DNA from: a bacterium D16-56 | GTDB lineage: Bacteria; Bacillota; Clostridia; Lachnospirales; Lachnospiraceae | Assembly (NCBI GenBank): GCA_003611875.1 | Contig: RAYY01000009.1 | Location: 1-64,000 of the forward strand | Length of the DNA: 64,000 nt | Direction: 5' to 3' | Made by a program: the position numbers and the translations under genes | Notes under the pieces: model-generated | What the model saw: only the letters and a program-made list of their open reading frames with translations | What the model was told of the DNA's origin: nothing | The model's database searches: none | Shown here: one piece after another, positions 27,235-36,443 of the stretch | Position numbering within the stretch: the stretch's first letter is position 1 | Layout: every line of letters begins with the position of its first letter

Positions 27235-29781
27235 CTACTCCTTTTTGAAAATAAACTTTTCCAGCAGACGGGCTACCTCCTGCACGTCGATCGGCTTCGC
27301 CACATGGGCGTTCATCCCACAGTCCAGGCATCTCTTAATATCCTCTGAAAAAGCATCTGCCGTCATGGCAATAATCGGAATATCCGAATCCTCCCTCTCA
27401 AGCTTTCGTATTCCCCATGCGGCTTCGTAGCCTGTCATTACCGGCATACGGATATCCATCAAAACTGCATCATAATAACCCACTGCCGATTTCTGGAACA
27501 TCTCAATACAGATCTGCCCGTTTTCCGCCCGTTCCAGCTCCATCCCCAATTCAGACAAAAGCTCCTCGGCAATCTCCCAGTTTAAATCATTATCCTCTGC
27601 CAGAAGAATCTTTATGCCATTTAAATGGGTGCTGACATCTTCTTCCTCCTGTGCCGGCTCAATTCCCTCTGCATAAGGCTTCAGGCCATGATACAGGGTA
27701 GATTTAAACAACGGCTTGCCGATAAAGCCTGTTACCCCTGCACTTCGGGCGCTTTCCTCGATCTCGCTCCAATCATACGCAGAAATCAGTAAAATGGGAA
27801 CCTGATCGCCCATATACCTGCGGATCTGACGTGCGGTTTCAATGCCGTCCATATTCGGAAGTTTCCAATCCAAAAGAATGATATGATAATCCTTATGCCC
27901 TTCATGGCTTTTTTTCACCTTTTCGACTGCGCTTTCTCCGTCCAGCGTCCAGTCCGCTTCAATCCCTATAGACTTTAAGGCAGCCACCGTGCTTTCACAA
28001 AGCTGTCTGTCGTCGTCCACCACAAGCATATTCCACTTAGGCAGAATCATATCCGCCTCCTGGATCTCTGCTTTTTCCAGATCCAGCGTGACATGAAACT
28101 CCGTGCCCTCTCCCAGCTGGCTTTTTACCTGAATCGTGCCGCCCATAGTATCCACAATATATTTGGTTATGGTCATTCCCAGACCTGTGCCTTCTGTCTT
28201 ACGCACACGGGCGCTGTCTTCCCTGGTAAAGGATTCAAAAATCTTCTCCTGAAACTCCGGAGTCATGCCGATCCCATTGTCCTTTACGTGAAGATGTATC
28301 CGCACAAATTCCTCGCCTTTCGGAGATTCCTCCTCATACAGCGCTATGCGGATTCTGCCTCCGTCTGATGTAAACTTAATGGCATTGGAAAGCAGATTCA
28401 GCAATATCTGGTTCAGGCGCACACTGTCGCAATACACGTTTTCTGTGTGTATATCATGAATGGACACATCAAATTTCTGCTTTTTTGTCTTTACCTGAGG
28501 CTGGACAATACTCACAATACTGTCCATCACTTCCCTCAGTGAAACCTGATCCATATTCAGGGTCATTTTTCCGCTTTCGATTTTGGACATATCCAGCACA
28601 TCATTGATCAGTCCCAGCAAATGCTTGCTGGACAAAGCAATCTTCCGCAGGCAGTTCTGCACCTGCTGAGTATTATCCATATTGGCTGTGGCAATGGCTG
28701 TCATCCCTACAATGGCATTCATAGGAGTGCGGATATCATGACTCATGTTAGACAAAAACTCGCTCTTTGCCTTGTTGGCCAAAAGAGCCTCCTGCCTTGC
28801 CTCCTCCAGTTGGGATATCTGCTGTCTGGTGAGATGATAATATCTGATGAACACTGCCACCAGCGCTGCCAAAATGATGACGCATCCTCCCAGCCCCATG
28901 ACCTCCCATTCCAGACCCAGGCGATTCACCACCTTATCCAATGGCCCGTAAGGCATAATCGTCACCAGAAACCATTCGGAATACGGCAGCTTTGTGCAAT
29001 ACAAATGACGCCTCTCCTGGTCCAGATGAACCACAGCCGAATAATCCTTGTTTGCATTCATGGCGTCCGCCATCTTCTGGATCGAATCCTCTGCCCCTTT
29101 TTTGTTATTCTGCATCAACGCCAGAATCCTGTCGAAATAATTGTCCCGAAAAGCTCCTGCACTTTTAATGACAAAGCTGCCATCTCGGCGGATTATATGA
29201 GAATAAACCAGGGCATCCTCCCGGTCTAAAGAAAGCATATCACTGATATACTCTACAGGAAGTCCTACCACAATGGCTATACATTCCTTGCCCCCTTCCA
29301 TGGAACAGGCAGCAGAAACCCCCATAAGCACCACATTATTCCCCTGGGCATCCACTCCCACTGCTACCTTTTTCTCCCCATTATTAAGAGATTGAAGAAA
29401 CGGCGGCGGGTCTACCACCTGCAGCGGCTCTCCGTACAGCATCTGAAAATCTCCGTCCTGAGAAAAAAAAGCCAGATATGCAAATCCTCTTGCCTGGGCG
29501 CTGTAGATCAGCCTTTCCTGCAGTTCCTTACTGTCCGCATAATTTTCGGAGGCTATCATCCGTTCCATGTCCTCCACATGAGACAGGCGCATCTCAATGG
29601 TAGTCTTAAAGTGGAGGATAATCCGCTCATTCATGCCAGACATATAGATATTCCCCACCTCACTGATGGTTTCGGCGCTTTTTTTGTTCATATACAGAGC
29701 AAGAAATGTAAAAATACCAACACAGAGAATGGATACAAGAATAAGGCTGGCTTGTAAAAATCGTATGGTTTTGTTCTTCAT
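27235..29781 (-). CDS. Hybrid sensor histidine kinase with two receiver domains
   Basis: 848-residue membrane kinase. TM1 about 8-30, an extracytoplasmic Cache-like sensor about 31-285, TM2 about 294-314, a coiled-coil linker, HisKA with phospho-acceptor H348 in SHDIRTPMN, HATPase_c about 455-575 with N and G boxes (LLSNAIKF, DNGIGM, GTGLGM), then two REC domains. The first REC has VVDDDRQLC and LLDWKLPNMDG; the second has LLAEDN and LMDIRMPVMTG. The preceding gene encodes an Hpt protein, completing a phosphorelay. The ligand is unknown. The ATG follows GGAGGGGTAC. Confidence 0.92.
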   Translation of the reverse strand: MKNKTIRFLQASLILVSILCVGIFTFLALYMNKKSAETISEVGNIYMSGMNERIILHFKTTIEMRLSHVEDMERMIASENYADSKELQERLIYSAQARGFAYLAFFSQDGDFQMLYGEPLQVVDPPPFLQSLNNGEKKVAVGVDAQGNNVVLMGVSAACSMEGGKECIAIVVGLPVEYISDMLSLDREDALVYSHIIRRDGSFVIKSAGAFRDNYFDRILALMQNNKKGAEDSIQKMADAMNANKDYSAVVHLDQERRHLYCTKLPYSEWFLVTIMPYGPLDKVVNRLGLEWEVMGLGGCVIILAALVAVFIRYYHLTRQQISQLEEARQEALLANKAKSEFLSNMSHDIRTPMNAIVGMTAIATANMDNTQQVQNCLRKIALSSKHLLGLINDVLDMSKIESGKMTLNMDQVSLREVMDSIVSIVQPQVKTKKQKFDVSIHDIHTENVYCDSVRLNQILLNLLSNAIKFTSDGGRIRIALYEEESPKGEEFVRIHLHVKDNGIGMTPEFQEKIFESFTREDSARVRKTEGTGLGMTITKYIVDTMGGTIQVKSQLGEGTEFHVTLDLEKAEIQEADMILPKWNMLVVDDDRQLCESTVAALKSIGIEADWTLDGESAVEKVKKSHEGHKDYHIILLDWKLPNMDGIETARQIRRYMGDQVPILLISAYDWSEIEESARSAGVTGFIGKPLFKSTLYHGLKPYAEGIEPAQEEEDVSTHLNGIKILLAEDNDLNWEIAEELLSELGMELERAENGQICIEMFQKSAVGYYDAVLMDIRMPVMTGYEAAWGIRKLEREDSDIPIIAMTADAFSEDIKRCLDCGMNAHVAKPIDVQEVARLLEKFIFKKE

Positions 29782-29808
29782 GTACCCCTCCTTGAGGTTC
29801 TCTTATCC

Positions 29809-30171
29809 CTATACCGGGTTCTCTCCCTGCAGTTCCTTAATGGCTGTTATGGTCTGCTTATAATCCTCCGCTACCTGACTGACCAGGCTATCCGTCTTTT
29901 CTCCATAGCCTGAGCGCAGATTCTCTGTCAGACGGCTGCTGGACTCATACAGCTTTGTAAAACTCAGATTCTGGCATACGCCCTTGATTGTGTGCGCGGC
30001 ACGAAACGCTTCTTCATAATTCTTTGTCTCCATAGAAGTCTCCAAGAGCTCGTAGCTTTTATCATTTAAGAATTTCAGAACAAATTTCTGCACCATCTTT
30101 TCACTGCGCAGACGCGCCAGCACTTCGTCATAATCTCCCCCTAAAGCCATGTAGCATTCCTTTAACGTCAT
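29809..30171 (-). CDS. Hpt (histidine phosphotransfer) domain protein
   Basis: 120-residue all-helical protein. The phospho-acceptor His is in FRAAHTIKGVCQNL near residue 60, the Hpt signature. It sits between the REC/HD-GYP/GGDEF gene and the hybrid kinase, so it probably shuttles phosphate between receiver domains of those two proteins. The ATG follows AAGGAGGTATCGT. Confidence 0.92.
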   Translation of the reverse strand: MTLKECYMALGGDYDEVLARLRSEKMVQKFVLKFLNDKSYELLETSMETKNYEEAFRAAHTIKGVCQNLSFTKLYESSSRLTENLRSGYGEKTDSLVSQVAEDYKQTITAIKELQGENPV

Positions 30172-30241
30172 ACGATACCTCCTTCTCCTGTCCCTTTTTC
30201 TGTTTCCAGGTCTTTCTTCAGGGAAATTCCCATATTTTTAA

Positions 30242-32332
30242 TTATCGTTCTTCGCTGCCGTCTATAGGCGAAATCACGGACAGCATTTCCTTCATTGTAT
30301 TGTTATAGAAAGCATACTCACCTCTGCCTGCTCTCTTCACCGCATAAAGGGCCTGATCTGCCGCATGGAACAATTCATCATAGTCAGTGCCTACAATCGT
30401 TGTCCTGGCCACTCCCATGCTGATGGAAATCTGAAAATCCTCATAAGTTCCCTCAAGAGAATTAAAAATCCGCCGGATAGCTGTCTCCCCCTCATCCTTA
30501 TATTCTAAAAAGATCAAAAATTCGTCCCCGCCTACCCTGGCCGGAATATCTTCTCCCCGGATACTTCGGCGAAGCTGATCCGCCGTGTGAATCAGCACCT
30601 TATCTCCAAACATGTGCCCATAATTATCATTGGCCTGCTTAAAATAATCCAGATCAAAAATCGCCAAAGCAAAGGTTGCCCCCGGCCGCTTTTCCAGCTT
30701 ATCCTTAATCCGCTGTTTTGCATAATTATGGTTGAAAAGCCCTGTCAGGGAATCATGAGATGCCATCTGCACCAAAGCGTCGATTCGGGTCCTTTCGTCA
30801 TGAATGTCCGTAGTTTTTCCGATTGCCCCCATGTATTTCGGCGGCTCATCTGCTGACCACATAGCCCGCCCGATCGTCCGCATCCACCGCCGTTCTCCAT
30901 TGATCAAAATCTCATGATCCACCTTGACCTGAGGATTCTCAGGCGTAGTATTACGCAATTGCTCGGAAAGGGTTTTTAGGGTTCCCTCTCCTAACATTTC
31001 CTGAATCCTTTTATCCTGATGGGGCTCCATCAAAATTTCTTCCAGCCCCAGCTTCTTGGCTCCATAAGAGGACAGCGTCACCATGGACGGATTTGTGGTA
31101 TATTCGAACTGAATTTCCTCTGACATATCAGCAAAAAAGCTGTACTTCATCCGCTCGTGCTCCAAAAGCTGAAGGGTACGTTCTGAAGCAGAAAGCTCCT
31201 CATGGCGAAGCATCTCCTCTGCTATATTCTGTATCTGCCTCTGATTGGTCCTGGCTCTGCTGTCTGAATGAAGTTCTTCCTCAAGGATTCCTCCCATTTC
31301 CTTTAAGCATTCCATAAGAAGCGGGTTAAACTGACCGCATTCTCCGTTTAAAATCATATTCACTGCCACATCATGTGGAAAGGCTTTCTTATAAACACGC
31401 TCGCTGGTCAGTGCATCATACACATCTGCCAGCGCTACTACCTGAGCCGAAATAGGGATCTCATCCCCCTTCAGTCCGTCCGGGTATCCCCGCCCGTCAT
31501 AGCGCTCATGATGCCATCTGCAGATCTCATAGGCTGTTTTCACCAAAGGATGCTCCTGATGCATAGGCAGTGCCTTCAGCATTTCGGCGCCCACCAGCGT
31601 ATGGGTCTTCATGGTATCAAATTCTTCTTTCGTCAGCCGCCCCGGCTTATTTAATATCTCCCCCGGTATGGAAATCTTTCCGATATCATGAAGAGCAGAC
31701 GCGGTACAGATCAGAGCGATTTCAGACCGGGAGAGCTGACAGGTCTCATCCTTGTTGCTTAGATATCTCAGCAAAAGCTCTGTCAGGGTGCGGATATGCA
31801 GTACATGCTGTCCGCTCTCTCCGTTTCTAAATTCTACAATATGGCTTAGAATGTCTACCATCAGCCCGCTCTGCTGTTCCTTCTCATAAATCTGATCTGC
31901 AACCAGGTCAATCAGCCTTTTTTGTTTGGCATAGAGCAGAATGGTGTTCACAACTCTCCGATGAAGGATCAATGCGTCAAATGGCCGGCTGATAAACTCC
32001 GTAACCCCAAGCTCATAGGCGCGTTCCACATGGGTAGAGGCGCTTTCTGACGAAATCACAATAACCGGAATATCCTCAATCCAGCGATGCTGATTCATCA
32101 CTGTCAAAACGCCAAAGCCATCCATCTGAGGCATCACAATATCCAAAAGGAGCAAGGATATGGCATTCCCATACTTTTGAAGAATAGACACTGCCTCCAC
32201 TCCGTTCTCTGCCTCTATGATCTCATACTCATCCCCCAGCATATCCGTCAATATGGACCGGTTCATCTCCGAATCATCGGCAATTAAAATTGTCTGTCTG
32301 GGGCTTCTTTTTTCATTACTATTCAAGCTCAC
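30242..32332 (-). CDS. Response regulator with HD-GYP, PAS and GGDEF domains
   Basis: 696 residues. REC domain about 14-130 with acceptor Asp in LLLLDIVMPQMDG; HD-GYP phosphodiesterase about 165-350 with ALHDIGKISIP, HHERYDGRGYPDG and ALADVYDALTS; PAS-like segment about 395-510; GGDEF diguanylate cyclase about 530-690 with an intact VGGDEF. Both the c-di-GMP-degrading and synthesising motifs look intact, so net output may depend on phosphorylation or the PAS signal. The start is GTG at 32332 (GAGG 9 nt upstream); a TTG two codons later has a better placed GGAG. It is first in the three-gene signalling operon. Confidence 0.92.
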   Translation of the reverse strand: MSLNSNEKRSPRQTILIADDSEMNRSILTDMLGDEYEIIEAENGVEAVSILQKYGNAISLLLLDIVMPQMDGFGVLTVMNQHRWIEDIPVIVISSESASTHVERAYELGVTEFISRPFDALILHRRVVNTILLYAKQKRLIDLVADQIYEKEQQSGLMVDILSHIVEFRNGESGQHVLHIRTLTELLLRYLSNKDETCQLSRSEIALICTASALHDIGKISIPGEILNKPGRLTKEEFDTMKTHTLVGAEMLKALPMHQEHPLVKTAYEICRWHHERYDGRGYPDGLKGDEIPISAQVVALADVYDALTSERVYKKAFPHDVAVNMILNGECGQFNPLLMECLKEMGGILEEELHSDSRARTNQRQIQNIAEEMLRHEELSASERTLQLLEHERMKYSFFADMSEEIQFEYTTNPSMVTLSSYGAKKLGLEEILMEPHQDKRIQEMLGEGTLKTLSEQLRNTTPENPQVKVDHEILINGERRWMRTIGRAMWSADEPPKYMGAIGKTTDIHDERTRIDALVQMASHDSLTGLFNHNYAKQRIKDKLEKRPGATFALAIFDLDYFKQANDNYGHMFGDKVLIHTADQLRRSIRGEDIPARVGGDEFLIFLEYKDEGETAIRRIFNSLEGTYEDFQISISMGVARTTIVGTDYDELFHAADQALYAVKRAGRGEYAFYNNTMKEMLSVISPIDGSEER

Positions 32333-32458
32333 TCTCCATTTCCTCTCAGCAATAATATAATGTCAGGTTGTATGTAAAACTTGCATAAATGCAAAGTCTA
32401 AAATGCCGCCAGAAACTTTCGTTTTACTAATATACGAAAGTCTTCTGTCACGTTTATC

Positions 32459-32487
32459 AGTATAGCATATTTCATGAGTTGGGGCAA
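32459..32487 (-). promoter_or_regulatory. Promoter of the phosphorelay operon
   Basis: Minus-strand -35 TTGCCC (32482-32487), 17-bp spacer, -10 TATACT (32459-32464). The leader of about 120 nt contains a hairpin with arms ACTTTCGT and ACGAAAGT and a palindrome TTGCAT-N2-ATGCAA. No c-di-GMP riboswitch core was recognised in it. Confidence 0.6.
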
Positions 32488-32584
32488 GTCGTTTTCCTGG
32501 CACCTTCTTCAAGGATGAAAAGGACACGGCCCTTAGATCTGTCTATACGATGCCTGTGCTCTGATCCGGTCAAAAACCAACCAC

Positions 32585-32644
32585 GGAACAGTCAAAATAG
32601 GGGACCTGCAATAAAGCCTGCAGATCCTCTATTTTGACTGTTCC
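32585..32644 (-). terminator. Long hairpin at the 3' end of the rnf operon
   Basis: A 60-bp inverted repeat with arms beginning GGAACAGTCAAAATAG and ending in its complement, with only a few mismatches and a loop of about 8 nt. It starts 14 nt past the rnfB stop. There is no T-run after it on the minus strand, so it may act as an mRNA-stabilising 3' stem or a factor-dependent terminator. Confidence 0.55.
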
Positions 32645-32657
32645 TTTCATTCCAGAT

Positions 32658-33449
32658 CTAAAGAATCACCTTAGCCGGACATTTCGCTGCGCACTTTCCG
32701 CAGTTGGTACACTTGCTGTAATCGATCACCGCCACATTATTATCCATATGAATCGCATCAAACTCACACTGTTTGGTACAAAGCGTACAGGCAATGCATC
32801 CGTTCTCACACTTGGCTTTTACATCTTTACCCTTGTCATGGGAAGAACACTGTACCAGATGCTCTGCAGAATACGGCACCAGCTCAATCAAACGGTTCGG
32901 ACAGGCACTTACGCACTTACCGCACGCCACACACTTTTCCTTATCAACCACTGCAACGCCGTCCACAACATGAATCGCGCCAAAGGCACATGCCTTTACA
33001 CAGGAGCCATATCCCATACATCCATAGGTACAGGCTTTCTCGCCGCCTCCCGGCACCACCGCCACCTTGGAACAATCGTCAATTCCAAAGTAATTGTACT
33101 GGACACGGGCCTTATCACAGGTACCCTTACATTTCACAAAAGCAACCTTTTTCTCGGAGCCTCCGCTCTCCACGCCCATGATGGCTGCGATCTTATCCGC
33201 CACAGCCGGACCGCCTACCGGGCAGGCTCCTACGGAAGCCGTGCCTGCCGCAATGGCAGCGGCAAGACCGTCACACCCCGGAAAGCCGCAGCCGCCGCAG
33301 TTGTTGCCGGGCAGTTCGGCACGGACCAAAATTTCCTTTTCATCTACCTCTACTTTAAACTGCTCGCTGGCAATCCCCAGCAGCACACCAATAACAATAC
33401 CGATGGCGCCGATGATGGCTGCCGCTAAAAGCAAACCTGTCATATTCAT
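32658..33449 (-). CDS. rnfB: Rnf complex subunit B (iron-sulfur protein)
   Basis: 263-residue ferredoxin-like subunit of the ferredoxin:NAD oxidoreductase Rnf. One N-terminal membrane helix is followed by a four-Cys cluster (CGGCGFPGCDG near residue 53) and several ferredoxin-type clusters, including CVACGKCVSACPNR and CTNCGKCAAKCPAK at the C-terminus. Cys spacing is as in clostridial RnfB. It is the last gene of the operon, 15 nt after rnfA, with GGAGGTGG upstream. Confidence 0.96.
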   Translation of the reverse strand: MNMTGLLLAAAIIGAIGIVIGVLLGIASEQFKVEVDEKEILVRAELPGNNCGGCGFPGCDGLAAAIAAGTASVGACPVGGPAVADKIAAIMGVESGGSEKKVAFVKCKGTCDKARVQYNYFGIDDCSKVAVVPGGGEKACTYGCMGYGSCVKACAFGAIHVVDGVAVVDKEKCVACGKCVSACPNRLIELVPYSAEHLVQCSSHDKGKDVKAKCENGCIACTLCTKQCEFDAIHMDNNVAVIDYSKCTNCGKCAAKCPAKVIL

Positions 33450-33464
33450 CTTTTATGCCACCTC

Positions 33465-34043
33465 CTATTTAATCAGACCGGAAAAGCCCATGAATGCGAT
33501 TGCCATCAGACCGGAGGTGATCAGTACAATCGGCGAGCCCTGGAAATTAAAGGGAATATCATTGTCTTCAATGCTTTCACGGATGCTTGCCAGCAGCACA
33601 ATCGCCACGGTAAAGCCAATGGCCGTACCCAGCCCGTTGGCAACGCTGAAAATAAAGGAATACTCCTTCTGCACATTTGTCAGCGCAGCTCCCAGCACTG
33701 CACAGTTGGTGGTAATCAGAGGCAAAAATACACCCAGGGCCTGATACAGAGACGGAATATTTTTCTTAAGAAACATCTCCACAAACTGCACCAGCGCTGC
33801 AATCACCAGGATAAATGCAATCGTCTGCAGATACTCAACCTCAAAAGGCACCAAAACAAATGTGTAAATCAGGTTTGTCACCATGGAAGCAAGAACAATT
33901 ACAAATACAACTGCCCCGCCCATGCCAAGAGAAGTGTCTACCTTCTTGGATACGCCTAAAAAGGGGCACAAGCCCTGGAACTGGCTTAGGATAATGTTAT
34001 TTACCAAGGCAGCGCCTACAATTACTAAAATCAACTCTTTCAT
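33465..34043 (-). CDS. rnfA: Rnf complex subunit A
   Basis: 192-residue membrane subunit with six hydrophobic segments, homologous to RnfE and NqrE. Conserved NNIILSQFQGLCPFLGVSKK near the N-terminus and LPLITTNCAVLG near residue 107; the Cys residues in these two stretches are the ligands of the membrane-embedded iron-sulfur centre in Rnf/Nqr structures. It follows rnfE by 14 nt. Confidence 0.96.
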   Translation of the reverse strand: MKELILVIVGAALVNNIILSQFQGLCPFLGVSKKVDTSLGMGGAVVFVIVLASMVTNLIYTFVLVPFEVEYLQTIAFILVIAALVQFVEMFLKKNIPSLYQALGVFLPLITTNCAVLGAALTNVQKEYSFIFSVANGLGTAIGFTVAIVLLASIRESIEDNDIPFNFQGSPIVLITSGLMAIAFMGFSGLIK

Positions 34044-34057
34044 CTACCGCGCCCTCC

Positions 34058-34876
34058 TTAATCTTTCTTGGCAGACGGAGCATTCTGTCCGACTGCCTTC
34101 TCTGCCGCCGCCTTTTTGGCTGCCGCCGCCTTCTCTGCCGCTGCCTTTTTGGCTGCCGCTGCTTCTGCCTCTGCTTTGGCCCGGATATCCTCTAACATGG
34201 CATGATTTGCCGAGCAGGCAGAGCCGCTGCAGGTCATGCAGTTGCCGCCGCAGGCCAAGCTGGATTTAGGAACAGAACCATTGGTTGCCGACGGAGCCTT
34301 AAACTTATTCTGCAGAGCAGTCAGCACGGCCAGCACAAAAAACGCACCGGGAGCTAAGCCGAAGATTGTGATCCTGAAATCTTCCGGAATGAACTCAACG
34401 CCGAACACTGCGCCTGCACCTAAAATCTCACGGACTATGGCAATAGCAGTCAGGCCTACCGTAAAGCCCAATCCCATACCGATGCCGTCAAAGGCTGACT
34501 CCAAAGGTCCGTTTTTTGCCGCATAGGCTTCGGCACGGCCCAGGATAATACAGTTTACCACGATCAGCGGGATAAAGATTCCCAGGGAGCTGTACAGGCT
34601 GGGCACATATGCCTGTAAAAGAAGCTGAACAATGGTAACTAAAGATGCTACGATAACAATATACGCCGGAATCCTGACCCGGTCCGGAATGATCTTCCGC
34701 AGAGCGGAGATGATCAGATTAGAAAACACCAAAACCGCTGTGGTGGACAGTCCCATGCCCACGCCGTTGACTGCCGTGGTGGTAACTGCCAAGGTGGGAC
34801 ACATACCCAGCATCAGCACAAAGGTCGGGTTTTCCTTGATAATGCCGTTATAAATACGTTCCATACATTTATTCAT
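34058..34876 (-). CDS. rnfE: Rnf complex subunit E with Cys-rich and Lys/Ala-rich C-terminal extension
   Basis: Membrane subunit with six helices in residues 1-195, paired with RnfA. Conserved ENPTFVLMLGMCPTLAVTT and PLIVVNCIILGRAEAYAAK hold the iron-sulfur Cys residues. The ATG at 34876 has AGGAGG 9 nt upstream; a longer frame adds 18 residues. The unusual part is the tail of about 75 residues: a four-Cys segment (ACGGNCMTCSGSACSANH), then a highly charged helix of repeated AAAEKAAAAKK units. The tail should face the cytoplasm and could bind a metal or tether another protein. Standard RnfE proteins of about 200 residues lack it. Confidence 0.94.
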   Translation of the reverse strand: MNKCMERIYNGIIKENPTFVLMLGMCPTLAVTTTAVNGVGMGLSTTAVLVFSNLIISALRKIIPDRVRIPAYIVIVASLVTIVQLLLQAYVPSLYSSLGIFIPLIVVNCIILGRAEAYAAKNGPLESAFDGIGMGLGFTVGLTAIAIVREILGAGAVFGVEFIPEDFRITIFGLAPGAFFVLAVLTALQNKFKAPSATNGSVPKSSLACGGNCMTCSGSACSANHAMLEDIRAKAEAEAAAAKKAAAEKAAAAKKAAAEKAVGQNAPSAKKD

Positions 34877-34889
34877 GACTTCCCACCTC

Positions 34890-35507
34890 CTACTGTGCCA
34901 GGCAGTTTTTTGCAAAGTAAACTGCCGCATTTACCGCTCCGGTCACCGCGTTGGAGGTGATCGTCGCACCACTGATGGCATTGATCTCATTGTCTGAGGA
35001 AGCGCCGTTTTTGGTCACTGCAAAGGCATCCACGTTTTTGCCGGCATATTGAATCTTCCACTCCGGCTTTCCGGCATTCATACCGAGTCCGGCCGTCTCT
35101 GCCAAGGTAAGAAACTCAATTCCATTGACCGTGCCGTCTGCTAAGATCCCTACTGTCACAGTAACCGCACCGCCATAGCCGTCCTTTGAGGTTGCCGTCA
35201 CTACATATCCTACCGGGGATCCGGAAGCATCCATCCCCACGGCTGACTCATCTACTGTCACATTGCCAAAACCCATTCCGGCAATATCCCCATTTGCCGC
35301 CGCCCGGATACCGCTCTCATCATTCTCATCAATATCAAAGGATGCCGCATCCGGCAGCACGGTTCTAAAAGCAGCCTCCTTTGCCTTCTGCTCGGCAATG
35401 GCAATCGGCTCCTTCGTCACTCCGTACACTCCGCCCAGACAAGCTCCTGCCACCAGAGTAATGGCAAACAGGATCAGGGCGTCCTTCATAAATCCACCTT
35501 TACTCAT
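34890..35507 (-). CDS. rnfG: Rnf complex subunit G (covalent flavoprotein)
   Basis: 205 residues with one N-terminal membrane helix and an extracytoplasmic FMN domain. The covalent FMN attachment motif SGATITS occurs near residue 178, with Thr as acceptor. The start codon overlaps the rnfD stop (ATGA) and has GGAGGG upstream. FMN is normally attached by ApbE, whose gene is not in this window. Confidence 0.95.
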   Translation of the reverse strand: MSKGGFMKDALILFAITLVAGACLGGVYGVTKEPIAIAEQKAKEAAFRTVLPDAASFDIDENDESGIRAAANGDIAGMGFGNVTVDESAVGMDASGSPVGYVVTATSKDGYGGAVTVTVGILADGTVNGIEFLTLAETAGLGMNAGKPEWKIQYAGKNVDAFAVTKNGASSDNEINAISGATITSNAVTGAVNAAVYFAKNCLAQ

Positions 35508-36430
35508 AATTTTTTGCCCTCCTTTCCAAATGCTGTGGGAAGGGTAAACCGTTCAATCAGCGGAACAAGCAGGTTGCAGATAATGATCGCATAAGAAACA
35601 CCCTCTGCAGATCCGCCGAAAATACGAAACAGCCCGGTCAAAATCCCCAGAAGAACACCAAAGACAATCTGTCCCTTAGGAGTAATCGGGCTGGTCACAT
35701 AGTCTGTCGCCATAAAGAAAGCGCCGAATACCAGGCCGCCGCCGCAGATATGAGCCATGACATAGTTCATATCCTGTTTCCCGAAAATAAAGGCAAAAAC
35801 TGCCACGGTCAAAATATATGTAACCGGAATCCTCAGGGAAATCACCTTTTTCACTGCCAGATAAATACCGCCCACCAACAGGGCAATCACAGAAACCTCA
35901 CCGATGGTTCCCGGAATCTTACCGATAAACATGGCTGCAACATCCACAGCCTCCCCTGCCTTAAGCTGTGCCAGAGGAGTAGCTCCGCTCCAGCCGTCCA
36001 TGGTAAAATCGGACATTTTCCCTGCAAAGGAGATCAGGAGAAAACATCTTCCGGCCAGAGCCGGGTTCATAAAGTTCTGTCCGATACCGCCGTAAAGCTG
36101 CTTTACCACAATAATGGCAAAGATACCGCCCAGGGCAGGAATCCAAAGCGGAATATTGGCAGGCATATTAAGTGCCAGGATCATGCCGGTCACCGCCGCG
36201 CTCAGATCCGAAACAGTAAGCGGCAGCTTCAAAAGCTTCTGAAATACATATTCGCTCAGCACGCAGGCAGCCACCGTAACGATCAGAACCAGCAGCGCGT
36301 GGAATCCAAACTGGAATACACCAAACGCGGCCGCAGGCAGCATGGCAATACAAACGTCTGCCATAATGCTCTGAGTAGTCTCTTTGCTCCGAACGTGCGG
36401 GGATGCCGATACGTTTAATAATTTGCTCAT
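35504..36430 (-). CDS. rnfD: Rnf complex subunit D (covalent flavoprotein, membrane)
   Basis: 308-residue membrane subunit of the NqrB/RnfD family with about nine helices. The FMN attachment motif is in DGWSGATPL near residue 155. It begins MSKLLNVSASPHVRSKETTQ, the usual clostridial N-terminus. The ATG at 36430 has AGGAGG upstream; a longer frame is not supported. Stop overlaps the rnfG start. Confidence 0.95.
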   Translation of the reverse strand: MSKLLNVSASPHVRSKETTQSIMADVCIAMLPAAAFGVFQFGFHALLVLIVTVAACVLSEYVFQKLLKLPLTVSDLSAAVTGMILALNMPANIPLWIPALGGIFAIIVVKQLYGGIGQNFMNPALAGRCFLLISFAGKMSDFTMDGWSGATPLAQLKAGEAVDVAAMFIGKIPGTIGEVSVIALLVGGIYLAVKKVISLRIPVTYILTVAVFAFIFGKQDMNYVMAHICGGGLVFGAFFMATDYVTSPITPKGQIVFGVLLGILTGLFRIFGGSAEGVSYAIIICNLLVPLIERFTLPTAFGKEGKKL

Positions 36431-36443
36431 AACTTCTCCCCTC

